A DNA stretch of 64,000 nt from Cyclobacteriaceae bacterium (GCA_016787755.1 JAEUUA010000018.1:1-64000), one strand, 5' to 3'. Positions 17,950 through 28,483 are shown, counted from the stretch's first letter. Notes: generated from the sequence alone by a model not told the origin. Translations and numbers: made by a program.

Positions 17950-20900
17950 TTAGAGTCCGATTGATATACCCCCCATAAATTGTCTGGCAACCGGGTAAAC
18001 ACCAAAAGAAGATACGCCAGTACCATTGTTGTTACTCACAACTTCTGGATCTATTCCTTGGTATTTAGTATATGTCCATAGGTTTAATCCTTGAACAAAA
18101 ACATTCACCTTCGTCAATTTCAACCTGGAGATAATACTGCTAGGAAGGGTGTATGACAAGGTTACTTGCTTTAGACGAACATAGGAAGCGTCCGATAAAA
18201 ACTGCGTAGTACCAAACGTACCAAACTGCTGATCAAATCCATCAATTACACCCCCTTGAAACGGGCGTGCAACATTGGTTATATCTCCCGGATTTTGCCA
18301 GCGGTTCAATTGACTTCTTAGTTGATTATTGGCACTAGACCCTGATGCATAAAGATTATATAAATCGCCATTAAAGGCCTTGTTCCCTCCCTGATATTGG
18401 AAGAAGACTTCGAGATTTATTCCTTTATAGGAAAAGTTGTTTGAAACGCCCCCAAAATAAGTTGGGATGTTTGAGCCTCTCACGGCTGCATCGCGAGCCT
18501 GACCACTATAGGAAAGGTTTCCAAGAGTATCATAAATCATCGCCTTCCCATTGGCAGGATTGATTCCGGCAAACTGAAACAGGTACTGGAAGGATACTGG
18601 CTGCCCCACGATAATACTGTTTCCAATTCTTTTTTGATTATTTGGAAGAGAAACCACTTCATTATGGAGCGTACTTAGGTTTGCTGTTACATTCCATTTG
18701 AATGAACCCCTATCCATCACAACCCCTCCTAACTCAATGTCAAATCCTTTGTTTACAACTTCTCCACTGTTCCCTCTCACTGAGTTAACACCGGCATCAT
18801 TCACTAAAGGAACATCAAACAGCAGATTTTGCGTGCGGTTGTTATAATATTCAATGGAACCATTCAACCTGCTTCCAAACAAAGCAAAGTCAATCCCTGC
18901 GGTAGTTTGAAATTCAGTCTCCCAGGAAATAATATCGTTACCCAATCGAGCCAAACGAAGGGTAGAACCACCCAAATAACCGGCATTAGTGCCACCCGGA
19001 CTTCCGTAGGCAGTAAACCAATCGTAATCAGCGATTTCAGAGTTACCTACTTTACCATAAGCAGCTCTTATTTTCAAATCGTCTAACCATGTAATACCAT
19101 CCATAAAGCTCTCTTCCGTAATTCGATAAGCGATCGATCCTGCATAGAAGGTACCATACTTGCTATTCGAACCAAATCTGGAAGATCCGTCTCTTCGAAT
19201 TGTAGCATCAGCAATGTATCTATCCTTTAATGCGTATTTAACTTGACCAAACACCCCTTGACGGGCATTATCAAAGAAAAATTCACCAGCAGGACGAGCA
19301 GTAGCTCCAGAAGAAAGTAGCCTTAGCGCAGGGTTAGGGTAGGTAAACTGAGAGGCTGTAATTCCCCCTCTCTCTTCCTTGCGATATTCAAAACCGACCA
19401 ATCCTGAGAGTTGGTGGATATCACCAATTTTCTTACTGTAATTCAGGGTTGTATTTGTGTTATAAGAAATTGTCCTTCTGTTTGTGGCAGAAATCTGACC
19501 ACCGGCAAATACCGGAATTGAGCCTGGTCGCTCATTTCTATCCGCACCAAAAGAAGCATCTACACCTGCAAAACCGGCCAAGGTTAACCCCGGAATTATT
19601 TCATACGCCATATTAAAGCTGGATACTGTTTGCGGGGTACGTCCAAGTCTTACTTCCTCGTCAACCCCTTGTTTGATGTTATATCCAAACAAGTGAGAAC
19701 CCGGAGCCCGTGTAGGATATAAAGCATATCCACCTTCTGGCGTGAAAGCCGGAGAGGTAGGTTGTGCTGTAAAAGCAGCCTGGAAAGGTCCGTTTACAAA
19801 GTTTCCATTAGCAATTGAACCGAATGTTCGTTGATAGGCCAACGATAGATTTGCTCCAATGGTCAACTTGCTGTTCGGTCTGTGGGTAATGTTTAATCGT
19901 GCCGTCCCCCGTTTCCAATCACTTTGGATAATTTGACCTTGCTGATATTGATAAGAACCTGAGAATAGGAAAGAGGTTTTATCATCCCCACCACTCATCG
20001 AAATATCATAGGTTCCTAATTGTCCGTTTTGAAACATTAAATCAACCCAATCTTGATTTTGTAAATTTACATCAGATGCATCCCCAAATGTGTTGCGTGC
20101 AGTGGTCACAGACAATCCTGCATTTCTGTAAGCCTCTTCTTTAAGCGTAGCAAATTCAACACCATTTAACATCTTGTAAAGATTTAAGGGCTGTACTTGT
20201 CCAGCCTGGGCATTTATTTCCAGCTTGGTTTTTCCTTTTTTCCCTTTTTTGGTTGTAACCAGGATTACACCGTTAGCAGCTTGCGCTCCATAAATAGCAG
20301 ACGAAGCTGCATCTTTCAATACCTCTACTGACTCAATATCATTTGGATTTATCGATCCCAATGGATTTGATGAGCCTTGTGTTGATTGGCCGAAACGACC
20401 TAACTGCACGCCATCAACAATCCAAAGTGGATCATTAGATGCGTTAATGGATCCAATACCTCTAACTCTCACGTTTAGTGCTCCACCAGGCTGACCCGAA
20501 GAAGCAGAAACCTGAACACCCGCCAATCTCCCTTGAATACCTCGATCCACCGATTGAATTGGTACGTTTTGCAATACATCACCCTTCAACGAAGCGATAG
20601 ATCCTGTTAAGGTTCTTTTCTCCTGAACCCCATAACCCGTTACCACCACTTCTGATAATTGGGTTACATCGGTGCCCATTTGAATGTCAATTACCGAGCG
20701 GTTGCCGATGTTTTGCTCCTGGGTTACAAAACCAATGAATGAGAAAACTAACGTGCCGCCCCCCGAAGGAATATTAAGTCGGTAATTTCCATCAACATCA
20801 GTTATTGCACCTGTGTCTGTGCCTTTCAAAAGCACGTTTACTCCTGGCAAGCCGGAACCATCCTCAAGAGAAGTTACTCGTCCTGTTATGGTACGATCTT

Positions 20901-20967
20901 GCGCCAATGCCATGCTACTAAAAAGCATTAACACGGAGAAAATCTTTACTAGTAAAATTTTCTTCAT
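17950..20967 (-). CDS. SusC/RagA-family TonB-linked outer-membrane transporter
   Basis: 1005 residues: signal peptide (1-22), carboxypeptidase-regulatory-like domain (about 26-100, ITGRVTSLEDGSGLPGVNV), TonB box region LSEVVVTGYG (about 103-112), plug with the SusC signature RVRGIGSINASNDPLWIVDG (about 167-186), then a 22-strand barrel ending in a typical aromatic C-terminal strand. It imports large nutrients with SusD, powered by TonB. Substrate is not shown by sequence. No glycoside hydrolase is linked; the nearby degradative enzyme is a protease, which makes peptides a plausible substrate. Confidence 0.96.
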   Translation of the reverse strand: MKKILLVKIFSVLMLFSSMALAQDRTITGRVTSLEDGSGLPGVNVLLKGTDTGAITDVDGNYRLNIPSGGGTLVFSFIGFVTQEQNIGNRSVIDIQMGTDVTQLSEVVVTGYGVQEKRTLTGSIASLKGDVLQNVPIQSVDRGIQGRLAGVQVSASSGQPGGALNVRVRGIGSINASNDPLWIVDGVQLGRFGQSTQGSSNPLGSINPNDIESVEVLKDAASSAIYGAQAANGVILVTTKKGKKGKTKLEINAQAGQVQPLNLYKMLNGVEFATLKEEAYRNAGLSVTTARNTFGDASDVNLQNQDWVDLMFQNGQLGTYDISMSGGDDKTSFLFSGSYQYQQGQIIQSDWKRGTARLNITHRPNSKLTIGANLSLAYQRTFGSIANGNFVNGPFQAAFTAQPTSPAFTPEGGYALYPTRAPGSHLFGYNIKQGVDEEVRLGRTPQTVSSFNMAYEIIPGLTLAGFAGVDASFGADRNERPGSIPVFAGGQISATNRRTISYNTNTTLNYSKKIGDIHQLSGLVGFEYRKEERGGITASQFTYPNPALRLLSSGATARPAGEFFFDNARQGVFGQVKYALKDRYIADATIRRDGSSRFGSNSKYGTFYAGSIAYRITEESFMDGITWLDDLKIRAAYGKVGNSEIADYDWFTAYGSPGGTNAGYLGGSTLRLARLGNDIISWETEFQTTAGIDFALFGSRLNGSIEYYNNRTQNLLFDVPLVNDAGVNSVRGNSGEVVNKGFDIELGGVVMDRGSFKWNVTANLSTLHNEVVSLPNNQKRIGNSIIVGQPVSFQYLFQFAGINPANGKAMIYDTLGNLSYSGQARDAAVRGSNIPTYFGGVSNNFSYKGINLEVFFQYQGGNKAFNGDLYNLYASGSSANNQLRSQLNRWQNPGDITNVARPFQGGVIDGFDQQFGTFGTTQFLSDASYVRLKQVTLSYTLPSSIISRLKLTKVNVFVQGLNLWTYTKYQGIDPEVVSNNNGTGVSSFGVYPVARQFMGGISIGL

Positions 20968-21153
20968 ACTGTTTGGTTTAAGTTAAAAATATCATTGCTT
21001 AATAAGCAGCAAACTTAAAATAAAGTTCTTAACCGAAAAATGATTTCCTACTTAAACGCATTTTATAATAAGCGTTTATAACCCTTCATGGGTGATTATT
21101 GACCGTTCGAATAAAACTATCAAATGGTTGGAAGCCTGTTCAATATTGAACAT

Positions 21154-23052
21154 CTAATTCGAAATAATCTTAAACTCAATCCTGCGATTCAATTGCTTGT
21201 TCTCTTCCGTATCGTTGGGTGCGATTGGCTTTTGAGAGCCATAGCCTTTCACTAGAATCCGCTGTTTTTCTATTTGATGATCCGTTAAATATGCTGCCAC
21301 GGAATGTGCACGCCTCTCTGAAAGTTGTTGATTATAAGGTTCCGTTCCTGAATTATCGGTGTGTCCCCCAATCTCAACTTTTAAGGTTTTATTCTGATTG
21401 AGAAAAATAACCACCTCTTCCAATTCGGTAATTGATTGTGGCTTCAATTCATACTTGTTGACATCAAAAAACAAATTATTAAGAACAACTGAAGCGTCTT
21501 TTTGAATGGGGATGAGATTAATATTCTTAACTACTGGTTTTATATTGCTCGATTCCTCATAATTGAAATGCAAACTTTGAAATAAAAACCCAGGCTTGCG
21601 CACATAAAGTGCGTACTCCGAACCTCCCGGAAGGATCATTAAATAATCTCCATCCATTGAGTCAGCCCTTATTTTTGAAATCATTTTCTTTTCTTTCAAA
21701 TCAAATAGTTCAACCCAGGCACCCATAGGAAAATTTGTTTTTGCATTCCGTACAATTCCTTTTACCACATTTCCTTTTGCTCGAGTAACCAAATTTTCCG
21801 GTAACGTGATTTTAAATAGCCGACTTGTACTTTTATTTTCTGCACGCGAATAATACCCTATCGCCCCATCGCCCGATACAATGAACGAATATTGATCCAG
21901 ATGATCATTTAGCGGTTTCCCTAAATTGGTTGGTGTTCCCCATCCTTCCTTTGTTCGTTGCGACCGATAAATGTCATACCCTCCAAATCCCGGGTACCCA
22001 TTAGATACCATATATAAGTCTTGATTGTTGACATGTATATAAGGAGAGATTTCATCAAACGGAGTGTTAATCGTTTTTCCAAGATTTTTTGCTTTTGTCC
22101 ATCCACTCTCTTCAAGGTTCGAATACCAAAGATCATAACCACCTACTCCACCTTTGCGATCAGAAACAAAATAGAGCTCTCTTCCATCGGCTGATAGTGT
22201 TGGTTGTGAATCCCAATCAGGACTATTAATGGCCGCACCTAAGTTTTTAGGCACCGACCAATCCTTACCGGTCCTTCTACTTTCATACAGATCGCATCCC
22301 ATCGCACCGCACACGGTAAAAATTAAATGTCTTCCATCGGCAGAAATCGTACAGGCCCCTTCGCGCTGAATGGTATTGATGTTGTTGGAAATAGAAATCG
22401 GCTCGCCCCAGGTTCCATCGCTACGCTTTGTAGAAATTACAATGTCTTCATTATCGTTTCGGGCGGTACCAAAGCGGGCTGTAAAAATGAGTTGAGCATC
22501 ATCTCCGGTTACCACCGGAAAATATTGTCGTTGATATTTGTTGACAACATCCGGTAAAGGTTCAATGACAAAATCCGAAAAAACATTTGCATTCGTGATT
22601 GCATAGTTAGCTTGACTGCTCCAAAGCTTAACTTTATCAATCTTGGGCTTGTCCATTTTTTCTTTCTCAAGAAACAGTTTGCTATAATTATCCGATTTTA
22701 CATAATCACCTTGTCTAAGATAAATATCGGCAAGCTCATACAAATATGAATTTCTCTTTACCCCATCTGCTAACTGCAATCCTTGCTCAAAATTTTCGGT
22801 TGCCAAGGGTAATTTATCCATGCTTCTATACACAATAGCAAGTCGGTTATAGGCTTCTTCAAATTTTTTGTCCTTATCAATGGCTTCCTGCAACATTGAA
22901 ATTGCTTGATCATATTGCCCTCGCACCCGATAATTATCAGCCTGAATATATAAGTCAATCGCTTTTTTATTCTTTGTACTAAGAGTTTGAGCCTCTGCCG
23001 CAGAATAAAACACTACCAGGGTAATCAGTGATACAGATTTAATAATATTCAT
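21154..23052 (-). CDS. PorE-like TPR / beta-propeller / OmpA-family protein
   Basis: 632 residues. Signal peptide (1-21, cleavage at AEAQ), TPR-like helices (about 27-140), a PD40/WD40-like propeller (about 165-415) with repeats such as SADGRELYFVSDRKGG, a carboxypeptidase-regulatory domain (about 428-505), and an OmpA C-terminal peptidoglycan-binding domain with GGHTDNSG and LSERRA (about 575-595). This order is that of PorE, which anchors the T9SS to peptidoglycan. PorE is a lipoprotein, while this signal peptide has no lipobox, so it may be a paralogue. Confidence 0.88.
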   Translation of the reverse strand: MNIIKSVSLITLVVFYSAAEAQTLSTKNKKAIDLYIQADNYRVRGQYDQAISMLQEAIDKDKKFEEAYNRLAIVYRSMDKLPLATENFEQGLQLADGVKRNSYLYELADIYLRQGDYVKSDNYSKLFLEKEKMDKPKIDKVKLWSSQANYAITNANVFSDFVIEPLPDVVNKYQRQYFPVVTGDDAQLIFTARFGTARNDNEDIVISTKRSDGTWGEPISISNNINTIQREGACTISADGRHLIFTVCGAMGCDLYESRRTGKDWSVPKNLGAAINSPDWDSQPTLSADGRELYFVSDRKGGVGGYDLWYSNLEESGWTKAKNLGKTINTPFDEISPYIHVNNQDLYMVSNGYPGFGGYDIYRSQRTKEGWGTPTNLGKPLNDHLDQYSFIVSGDGAIGYYSRAENKSTSRLFKITLPENLVTRAKGNVVKGIVRNAKTNFPMGAWVELFDLKEKKMISKIRADSMDGDYLMILPGGSEYALYVRKPGFLFQSLHFNYEESSNIKPVVKNINLIPIQKDASVVLNNLFFDVNKYELKPQSITELEEVVIFLNQNKTLKVEIGGHTDNSGTEPYNQQLSERRAHSVAAYLTDHQIEKQRILVKGYGSQKPIAPNDTEENKQLNRRIEFKIISN

Positions 23053-23127
23053 AGAGCAAGATAAGGCCTCAATGGAAAAGAAAAAACTCCAATACGTTTA
23101 ACGATGAACTGTATGAAATGGTATGGA

Positions 23128-23718
23128 CTAAAAAATTGATTCAATTGAAATTTCAGGACCATCCATTCCAAGCATGGAATTAATCAGCTTACAAGATTGA
23201 TAGTGATTATAATTTTCGTGTGTAATTACAGCCTCCTTAATAACCTGCTGATCGAGCAGACTTTTACGCATGGTGCCATTTATTAAATAAGATGCAGGTG
23301 TAAACCAATTCCCGCCTTTCTTAAAAATTACATTGGCATAAAAAGAGTCCGTTATCAATCCATTCTTTACAATGAGAATATCATCAGCTTTCCCGCGAAG
23401 GGAATACAAGTGCTCTAACTTAGTTCGATCCAAAAATTTATGATGGTAATGAATATCATTATCGTAAACAAGTTTCAATGAGGTAACCGGACGAACTTCA
23501 TATGGAACAAACTCCATATTTCTGATCTGGGTGTCATACACAATCCGAACTTTATACAACCCAGTGGATGGAAAAGCCTCATTCTCTAATGCAGAAAGAT
23601 CAACTTTTTGATTTGAGTTAAATACAGCTTTTGTGCTGAGTTGCATCCTTGCTTCATGGTAAAGAAGATTTCTAAACTCACCATCCTTAAGATATATGGA
23701 TTCAAGCAACTGGGACAT
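23128..23718 (-). CDS. pabC: class IV aminotransferase, probable aminodeoxychorismate lyase
   Basis: 196 residues of the branched-chain aminotransferase/D-amino acid transaminase fold. The PLP lysine is likely in HHKFLDRTKLEHL (about residue 113 or 119), and the C-terminal part carries ITDSFYANVIF and NGTMRKSLLD, typical of ADC lyases. It would release pyruvate from aminodeoxychorismate to give p-aminobenzoate for folate. It is shorter than E. coli PabC (about 270), mostly at the N-terminus, which is common in this phylum. It starts inside the end of pabB (17-base overlap), which supports the role. Confidence 0.87.
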   Translation of the reverse strand: MSQLLESIYLKDGEFRNLLYHEARMQLSTKAVFNSNQKVDLSALENEAFPSTGLYKVRIVYDTQIRNMEFVPYEVRPVTSLKLVYDNDIHYHHKFLDRTKLEHLYSLRGKADDILIVKNGLITDSFYANVIFKKGGNWFTPASYLINGTMRKSLLDQQVIKEAVITHENYNHYQSCKLINSMLGMDGPEISIESIF

Positions 23719-24673
23719 AAATCTTTTGAATCATTTCTTCATACTCATCCTGCACCTTGCTTTGGCTCGTAATTCCACCTCCACTTCTATAAAATGTATT
23801 ACCTCCATCCTGCTCTATATATCGGATAGCCACCCCACTGTCTAAATTCTTTCCATCAAAGTAACCAAAGACACCCGTATAATAGCCTCGTTTCTCTTTT
23901 TCGGCCTCTTGAATAATCTCGATTGTTTTTGGTTTTGGCGCGCCACTAATCGATCCTGCAGGCAGCAAAGAAACAATAATACTGCCTAATCGCTCATTAT
24001 AATTTTCAGGTAAGTCACCTACTATTTCTGAACTTACTTGTAATATTTTTTTATTCTTAGTCTTTATTTCATCAATGTATCGAAAGCGGTTAATGGTAAC
24101 ATTAGTTGCTACCCTGCTCAAATCATTTCTGATTAAATCAACGATGGTAATGTGTTCAGCCAATTCTTTTTTGTTTTCCAATAGTTCTTTCTCCGCATCC
24201 GGCAACGAAGCATCTATGGTTCCTTTCATAGGATGTGAAAATATTTTTCTGTCTTTAATCTGAATAAATGTTTCGGGCGAGAAACAAAGAAATCGGTTTT
24301 TGAGAAACCACTTATATTTTGCATCACTGTTATAAAATAAGGTTAACATGGAGGCCGTTAATTCAACGCGTGATTTAACCGTCAGATTAACTAAGAATGA
24401 GTCGCCATACAAAAGCCGTTCATGCACAAAATCAAATTTCTCTTTATACTCTTCAAAGGAGATGGGGAATGAATCCAGCTTACTATCGGTTAATGCCGGA
24501 AGATTCTCCCGGGCATTCGAAAACCCATTTAAGGAAAACAAGATTTCGTCTGATCCAAGTTGATCCAACCGCCAGACTCTTGGTTTCTCCATTTCAAAAT
24601 CGATCAAAAACAAAAAAGGGACTTGCTTGCGTCCCCACTCGTTCATCTGATCTATACATTTTGAGATAGACAT
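23702..24673 (-). CDS. pabB: aminodeoxychorismate synthase component I
   Basis: 323 residues covering the chorismate-binding domain; the N-terminal extension of long PabB/TrpE proteins is reduced. Visible motifs are FCFSPETFIQIK-like at about 150, HPMKGTIDAS (about 166-175), EHITIVDLIRNDLSRVA (about 193-209), GSISGAPKPKTIEII (about 244-258) and the C-terminal YRSGGGITSQS. With a glutamine amidotransferase (not in the window) it converts chorismate to aminodeoxychorismate. It is translationally coupled to pabC. Confidence 0.93.
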   Translation of the reverse strand: MSISKCIDQMNEWGRKQVPFLFLIDFEMEKPRVWRLDQLGSDEILFSLNGFSNARENLPALTDSKLDSFPISFEEYKEKFDFVHERLLYGDSFLVNLTVKSRVELTASMLTLFYNSDAKYKWFLKNRFLCFSPETFIQIKDRKIFSHPMKGTIDASLPDAEKELLENKKELAEHITIVDLIRNDLSRVATNVTINRFRYIDEIKTKNKKILQVSSEIVGDLPENYNERLGSIIVSLLPAGSISGAPKPKTIEIIQEAEKEKRGYYTGVFGYFDGKNLDSGVAIRYIEQDGGNTFYRSGGGITSQSKVQDEYEEMIQKIYVPVA

Positions 24674-24726
24674 CCTTCTAATTTATTCCGAACATAATCA
24701 TTCGGACTTCGTAACTCGTAATGTAA

Positions 24727-25329
24727 CTATGGAATATCCATATACTTATGAATCTGTAAAGAAACTTTCCATTTGGGATTAGTCTTTACATACTCAATTA
24801 TCTGAGGAATCATTTCTTTTTCCCTCGACCACTCCGGCTGCAAAAACAATTCACATTCAGGTCTTACTTTTCCGGCAAACTCTTCTGCCCAACCAAAATC
24901 GCTTTTATTATAAATAATGATTTTCAATTCATTAGCCTGATTGTATATAGAAGGCTTTGGAGCCATGAACTTCTTAGGCGAAAAACAAACCCAATCCCAA
25001 TTACCTGTTAAGGGATGTGCCCCTGAAGTTTCGATATTCGTTTTTAATCCTGCGGCTTGCAATGCATGGGTAAGTGCTGTAAGATCATACATGGCAGGCT
25101 CGCCACCCGTAATCACAACCAGTTGTGTGTTGCTTGCTTTCGCTCTGCCCACCATCTCGTCAACCGAAACCAAGGGATGCACATTTGCATCCCATGATTC
25201 TTTAACATCGCACCACACACACCCAACGTCACATCCGCCTAATCTTATAAAATATGCAGCATGCCCTTGGTAAAAACCTTCACCCTGAATGGTGTAAAAA
25301 TCTTCCATAAGGGGCAACTTCAAATTCAA
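24727..25329 (-). CDS. queE: 7-carboxy-7-deazaguanine synthase (radical SAM)
   Basis: QueE converts 6-carboxytetrahydropterin to 7-carboxy-7-deazaguanine for queuosine. The Fe-S cluster cysteines are Cys33, Cys37 and Cys40 in CDVGCVWC, and the substrate loop EGFYQGHAAYFIRLGG precedes them. VVITGGEP (about 71-78) is the radical SAM GGE motif. 200 residues. The start is TTG at 25329, because the conserved LPLMEDFYTIQGEG lies in part before the first ATG (25308). No pterin or QueC gene adjoins it. Confidence 0.94.
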   Translation of the reverse strand: MNLKLPLMEDFYTIQGEGFYQGHAAYFIRLGGCDVGCVWCDVKESWDANVHPLVSVDEMVGRAKASNTQLVVITGGEPAMYDLTALTHALQAAGLKTNIETSGAHPLTGNWDWVCFSPKKFMAPKPSIYNQANELKIIIYNKSDFGWAEEFAGKVRPECELFLQPEWSREKEMIPQIIEYVKTNPKWKVSLQIHKYMDIP

Positions 25330-25394
25330 GGTTTAAAATTTAAGATTAAACTAACTAGTTAAAGAACGTATGCATTTTATGCTTAGCAATCCGC

Positions 25395-26282
25395 CTATGG
25401 ATTTCTTAATTCAGCAGCACGAAGTGTATTTAATAATAACGAAGCAATGGTCATGGGACCAACGCCACCTGGAACAGGTGTAATGAACGAAGTTTTTGGA
25501 GCAACTTCTTTAAAGTCAACATCACCCTTTAATGTATACCCATTTTTATACTGGGCCCCCTCCACACGGGTGGTGCCCACATCGATAACCACGGCACCTT
25601 CTTTTACCATATCTGCGGTAATTATGCCCGGCTTACCAACAGCCACCACTAAAATATCTGCCTGGCGAGTAAACGTTGCCAGATCTTTGGTGTACTTATG
25701 ACAAATGGTAACGGTGGCTCTTCCTTCCTCCACCAACATCATACTTAAAGGAGCACCTACTAGTCGGCTTGCCCCTACGACCACACAATTTTTGCCCTCG
25801 GTTGGGATTTGATACCGCTTTAATAATTCCATAACTCCAAACGGAGTAGCCGGAAGCAATAAAGGATTTTTTGAAACGATGCTGCCAAAGTTGCGATTGG
25901 TAAACCCATCTACATCTTTATCGGGTCTGATCTTCTCTGTAATTTTTTCCACTGAAATATGTTCCGGCAATGGCAACTGAACAATAAAGCCATCCACATC
26001 TTCATCGCGGTTCACCTGATCAATGTGTTTCATCAACTTATCTTCACTGATGGTATCAGCAAAGCGCATCATGGTATAATGAAAGCCTACTTCCTTACAC
26101 GCTTTTACTTTAAAATCCACATACGTTTGGCTAGCTCCATCATCACCCACCAAAATAATAGCGAGGTGCGGCAGTTTTTTATCGGCCTGTTTGCGCAAGG
26201 CTACCTTCTCAGCAATCTCCTTCTTTATGTCGATTGAGATCTTGCGGCCATCAATAAGTGTATGAGTTTGTGTTTCAGTCAT
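25395..26282 (-). CDS. folD: methylenetetrahydrofolate dehydrogenase / cyclohydrolase
   Basis: Bifunctional one-carbon enzyme interconverting 5,10-methylene-, methenyl- and 10-formyl-tetrahydrofolate. The signature YVDFKVKACKEVGF holds the catalytic Lys, VVVGASRLVGAPL forms the NADP site, and PVPGGVGPMT lies near the C-terminus. I place the start at the ATG giving MTETQTHTLIDG; an ATG two codons upstream (26288) and a TTG at 26297 are alternatives. It follows the coiled-coil gene after about 11 bases. Confidence 0.96.
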   Translation of the reverse strand: MTETQTHTLIDGRKISIDIKKEIAEKVALRKQADKKLPHLAIILVGDDGASQTYVDFKVKACKEVGFHYTMMRFADTISEDKLMKHIDQVNRDEDVDGFIVQLPLPEHISVEKITEKIRPDKDVDGFTNRNFGSIVSKNPLLLPATPFGVMELLKRYQIPTEGKNCVVVGASRLVGAPLSMMLVEEGRATVTICHKYTKDLATFTRQADILVVAVGKPGIITADMVKEGAVVIDVGTTRVEGAQYKNGYTLKGDVDFKEVAPKTSFITPVPGGVGPMTIASLLLNTLRAAELRNP

Positions 26283-26293
26283 TAACATCCATA

Positions 26294-26599
26294 TCAAGTC
26301 TTTAAACCATTTTTCCTTATAATGGTATCTAATAATTTTCCTTGTTGAGTTAGTTGCTTTAGAAAAAATGCGTTGGCTTTCGTTTGCAGCTGGCTTTGAC
26401 TGCGATGATCATTTATCGATTGTTCTAATTGCTGTATGGATTGATTGAGCTTCTTGTCAAAAACCCCCATTCTATCCTCCGCTTTCACCATTCTTTTTAT
26501 GGTGAGATCAAGCCGTTTGTTCAATTTCTCACCTCGCTGGTGGATTTGATCCAGCTCTATCAGCATTTCAGAAATAACCTCATCATAGCTTCTTGCCAT
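26294..26599 (-). CDS. coiled-coil protein of unknown function
   Basis: A small, charged, nearly all-helical protein of 101 residues. Heptad-like spacing of Leu/Ile/Met runs from about residue 8 to 90 (MLIELDQIHQRGEKLNKRL, then FDKKLNQSIQQLEQSI), suggesting a dimeric coiled coil. There is no signal peptide or membrane segment, so it is probably cytoplasmic. It sits directly before folD on the same strand. Function is not recognised. Confidence 0.72.
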   Translation of the reverse strand: MARSYDEVISEMLIELDQIHQRGEKLNKRLDLTIKRMVKAEDRMGVFDKKLNQSIQQLEQSINDHRSQSQLQTKANAFFLKQLTQQGKLLDTIIRKNGLKT

Positions 26600-26666
26600 A
26601 CCACAAAATTTTAGATAGAAAGTTAAGACTACTTTTTAAGAATTGGAAAAGTATTTTGAATACAAA

Positions 26667-28460
26667 TCAATCAATTTTCAATACTGCCATAAATGCTTCT
26701 TGCGGAATTTCAACATTCCCCACCTGACGCATGCGCTTCTTCCCTTTCTTCTGCTTCTCCAACAACTTACGCTTACGCGAGATATCGCCCCCGTAACATT
26801 TTGCCAACACGTTTTTACGAATTGCACTAATGTTTTCGCGGGCCACAATTTTTTGGCCAATGGCAGCTTGTATGGCGATCTCAAACATCTGTCGAGGAAT
26901 CAACTCTTTTAATTTCTCACAGAGTTTGCGCCCCCAATCCTGTGACTTGTAGCGATGTACAATCGCACTCAGCGCATCTACCTTTTCACCATTCAACATC
27001 ACATCCAGCTTCACCATATCCGATTCGCGCAAGCCAATCAAATGATAATCCAGTGAAGCGTAGCCACGCGAAATTGATTTTAGTTTATCGAAGAAGTCAA
27101 AGACAATTTCAGACAGTGGCATCTCAAACGACATCTCTACCCGATCGGTAGTTAGATAATTTTGATTGATAATCTGGCCGCGCTTTTCAATACACAAATT
27201 AATAATCGCACCAATGTAATCCGACTTCGTAATGATTTGCGCTTTTATGTATGGCTCTTCAATACTTTTCATCCGGGTAGGATCTGGCATTTCGGAAGGA
27301 GCGTTGATAAAAAGTTCCTCGCCATTTGTTAAGTGCGCTTTGAATTGAACGGAAGGAACGGTGGTAATCACGGTCATGCCGAACTCACGCTCCAATCGCT
27401 CCTGAATAATTTCCATGTGAAGCATGCCCAGGAACCCACACCGGAAGCCAAAACCCAAGGCAGCTGATGTTTCTAACTCCCACACCAGGGATGCATCATT
27501 CAATTGAAGTTTCTCCATGGATGATCGAAGCTCTTCAAACTCAGTAGTATCTACCGGGTAAATACCGGCAAACACCATGGGCTTCACTTTTTCAAAGCCT
27601 TTTACCGACTTACCCGGATTTATGGCATTGGTAATCGTGTCTCCCACATGAACTTCGCTGGCTACTTTTATACCTGAAATCAGGTACCCCACATTTCCGG
27701 CACTGATTTCATTGCGCGGATGTTTATCCAGTTTCAGGACACCAATTTCATCGGCACCGTATTCCTGTCCGGTACTGATAAACTTAACCTGCTCCCCTTT
27801 CTTCATCGTGCCATTGAAAACTCTAAAGTAGATTTCAATTCCCCGGAAGGAGTTATACACCGAATCAAAAATCATAGCCTGAAGAGGTGCTTTGGGGTCG
27901 CCCTTGGGGGCGCTCACGCGATGTATAATGGCGTGCAGAATCTCTTCAATACCTTTGCCTTCTTTGGCACTGGCCGAAAGAATATCCTCGCGCTTGCAGC
28001 CAATTAAATTGATAATTTCATCGGCCACCACTTCGGGGTTGGCATGTGGAAGATCGATTTTATTCATGACCGGAATAATTTCCAGATCATGTTCTAATGC
28101 TAAGTAGAGGTTTGAAATCGTTTGAGCCTGAATGCCTTGACTTGCATCCACAATCAAGAGCGCCCCTTCACAGGCTGCAATGGCGCGGGATACTTCGTAC
28201 GAAAAATCTACGTGACCGGGGGTGTCAATTAAATTCAGAGTGTACTCCACACCATCCAGTTTGTAATTCATTTGGATGGCATGCGCCTTAATGGTAATGC
28301 CTTTCTCCTTCTCCAGATCCATGTTGTCCAACACCTGATTTTCCATTTGGCGTTGGTTAAGCGTGCCGGTAAACTCAAGCATTCTGTCTGCCAGAGTGCT
28401 TTTGCCGTGGTCGATGTGCGCTATTATGCAAAAATTGCGGATGTTCTCCATTCCCGTCAT
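26667..28460 (-). CDS. lepA: elongation factor 4 (LepA), ribosome-associated GTPase
   Basis: LepA is a translational GTPase that acts on ribosomes in assembly or back-translocation. All G motifs are present: AHIDHGKST (G1, about 14-22), DTPGH (G3, about 79-83), NKID (G4, about 134-137). The LepA-specific C-terminal domain ends with [20 protein letters not shown]. At 597 residues it is complete. Two in-frame ATGs (28460 and 28451) are possible; the second gives MENIRNF, the more usual beginning. Confidence 0.98.
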   Translation of the reverse strand: MTGMENIRNFCIIAHIDHGKSTLADRMLEFTGTLNQRQMENQVLDNMDLEKEKGITIKAHAIQMNYKLDGVEYTLNLIDTPGHVDFSYEVSRAIAACEGALLIVDASQGIQAQTISNLYLALEHDLEIIPVMNKIDLPHANPEVVADEIINLIGCKREDILSASAKEGKGIEEILHAIIHRVSAPKGDPKAPLQAMIFDSVYNSFRGIEIYFRVFNGTMKKGEQVKFISTGQEYGADEIGVLKLDKHPRNEISAGNVGYLISGIKVASEVHVGDTITNAINPGKSVKGFEKVKPMVFAGIYPVDTTEFEELRSSMEKLQLNDASLVWELETSAALGFGFRCGFLGMLHMEIIQERLEREFGMTVITTVPSVQFKAHLTNGEELFINAPSEMPDPTRMKSIEEPYIKAQIITKSDYIGAIINLCIEKRGQIINQNYLTTDRVEMSFEMPLSEIVFDFFDKLKSISRGYASLDYHLIGLRESDMVKLDVMLNGEKVDALSAIVHRYKSQDWGRKLCEKLKELIPRQMFEIAIQAAIGQKIVARENISAIRKNVLAKCYGGDISRKRKLLEKQKKGKKRMRQVGNVEIPQEAFMAVLKID

Positions 28461-28483
28461 TTCAGGTCTTGATTTTAAGGGTG

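Noticed and set aside
21055..21078. AAACGC/GCGTTT hairpin in the susC leader as an attenuator
   Set aside because: Only a 6-bp stem with an AT-rich loop and no T-tract; too weak to call.
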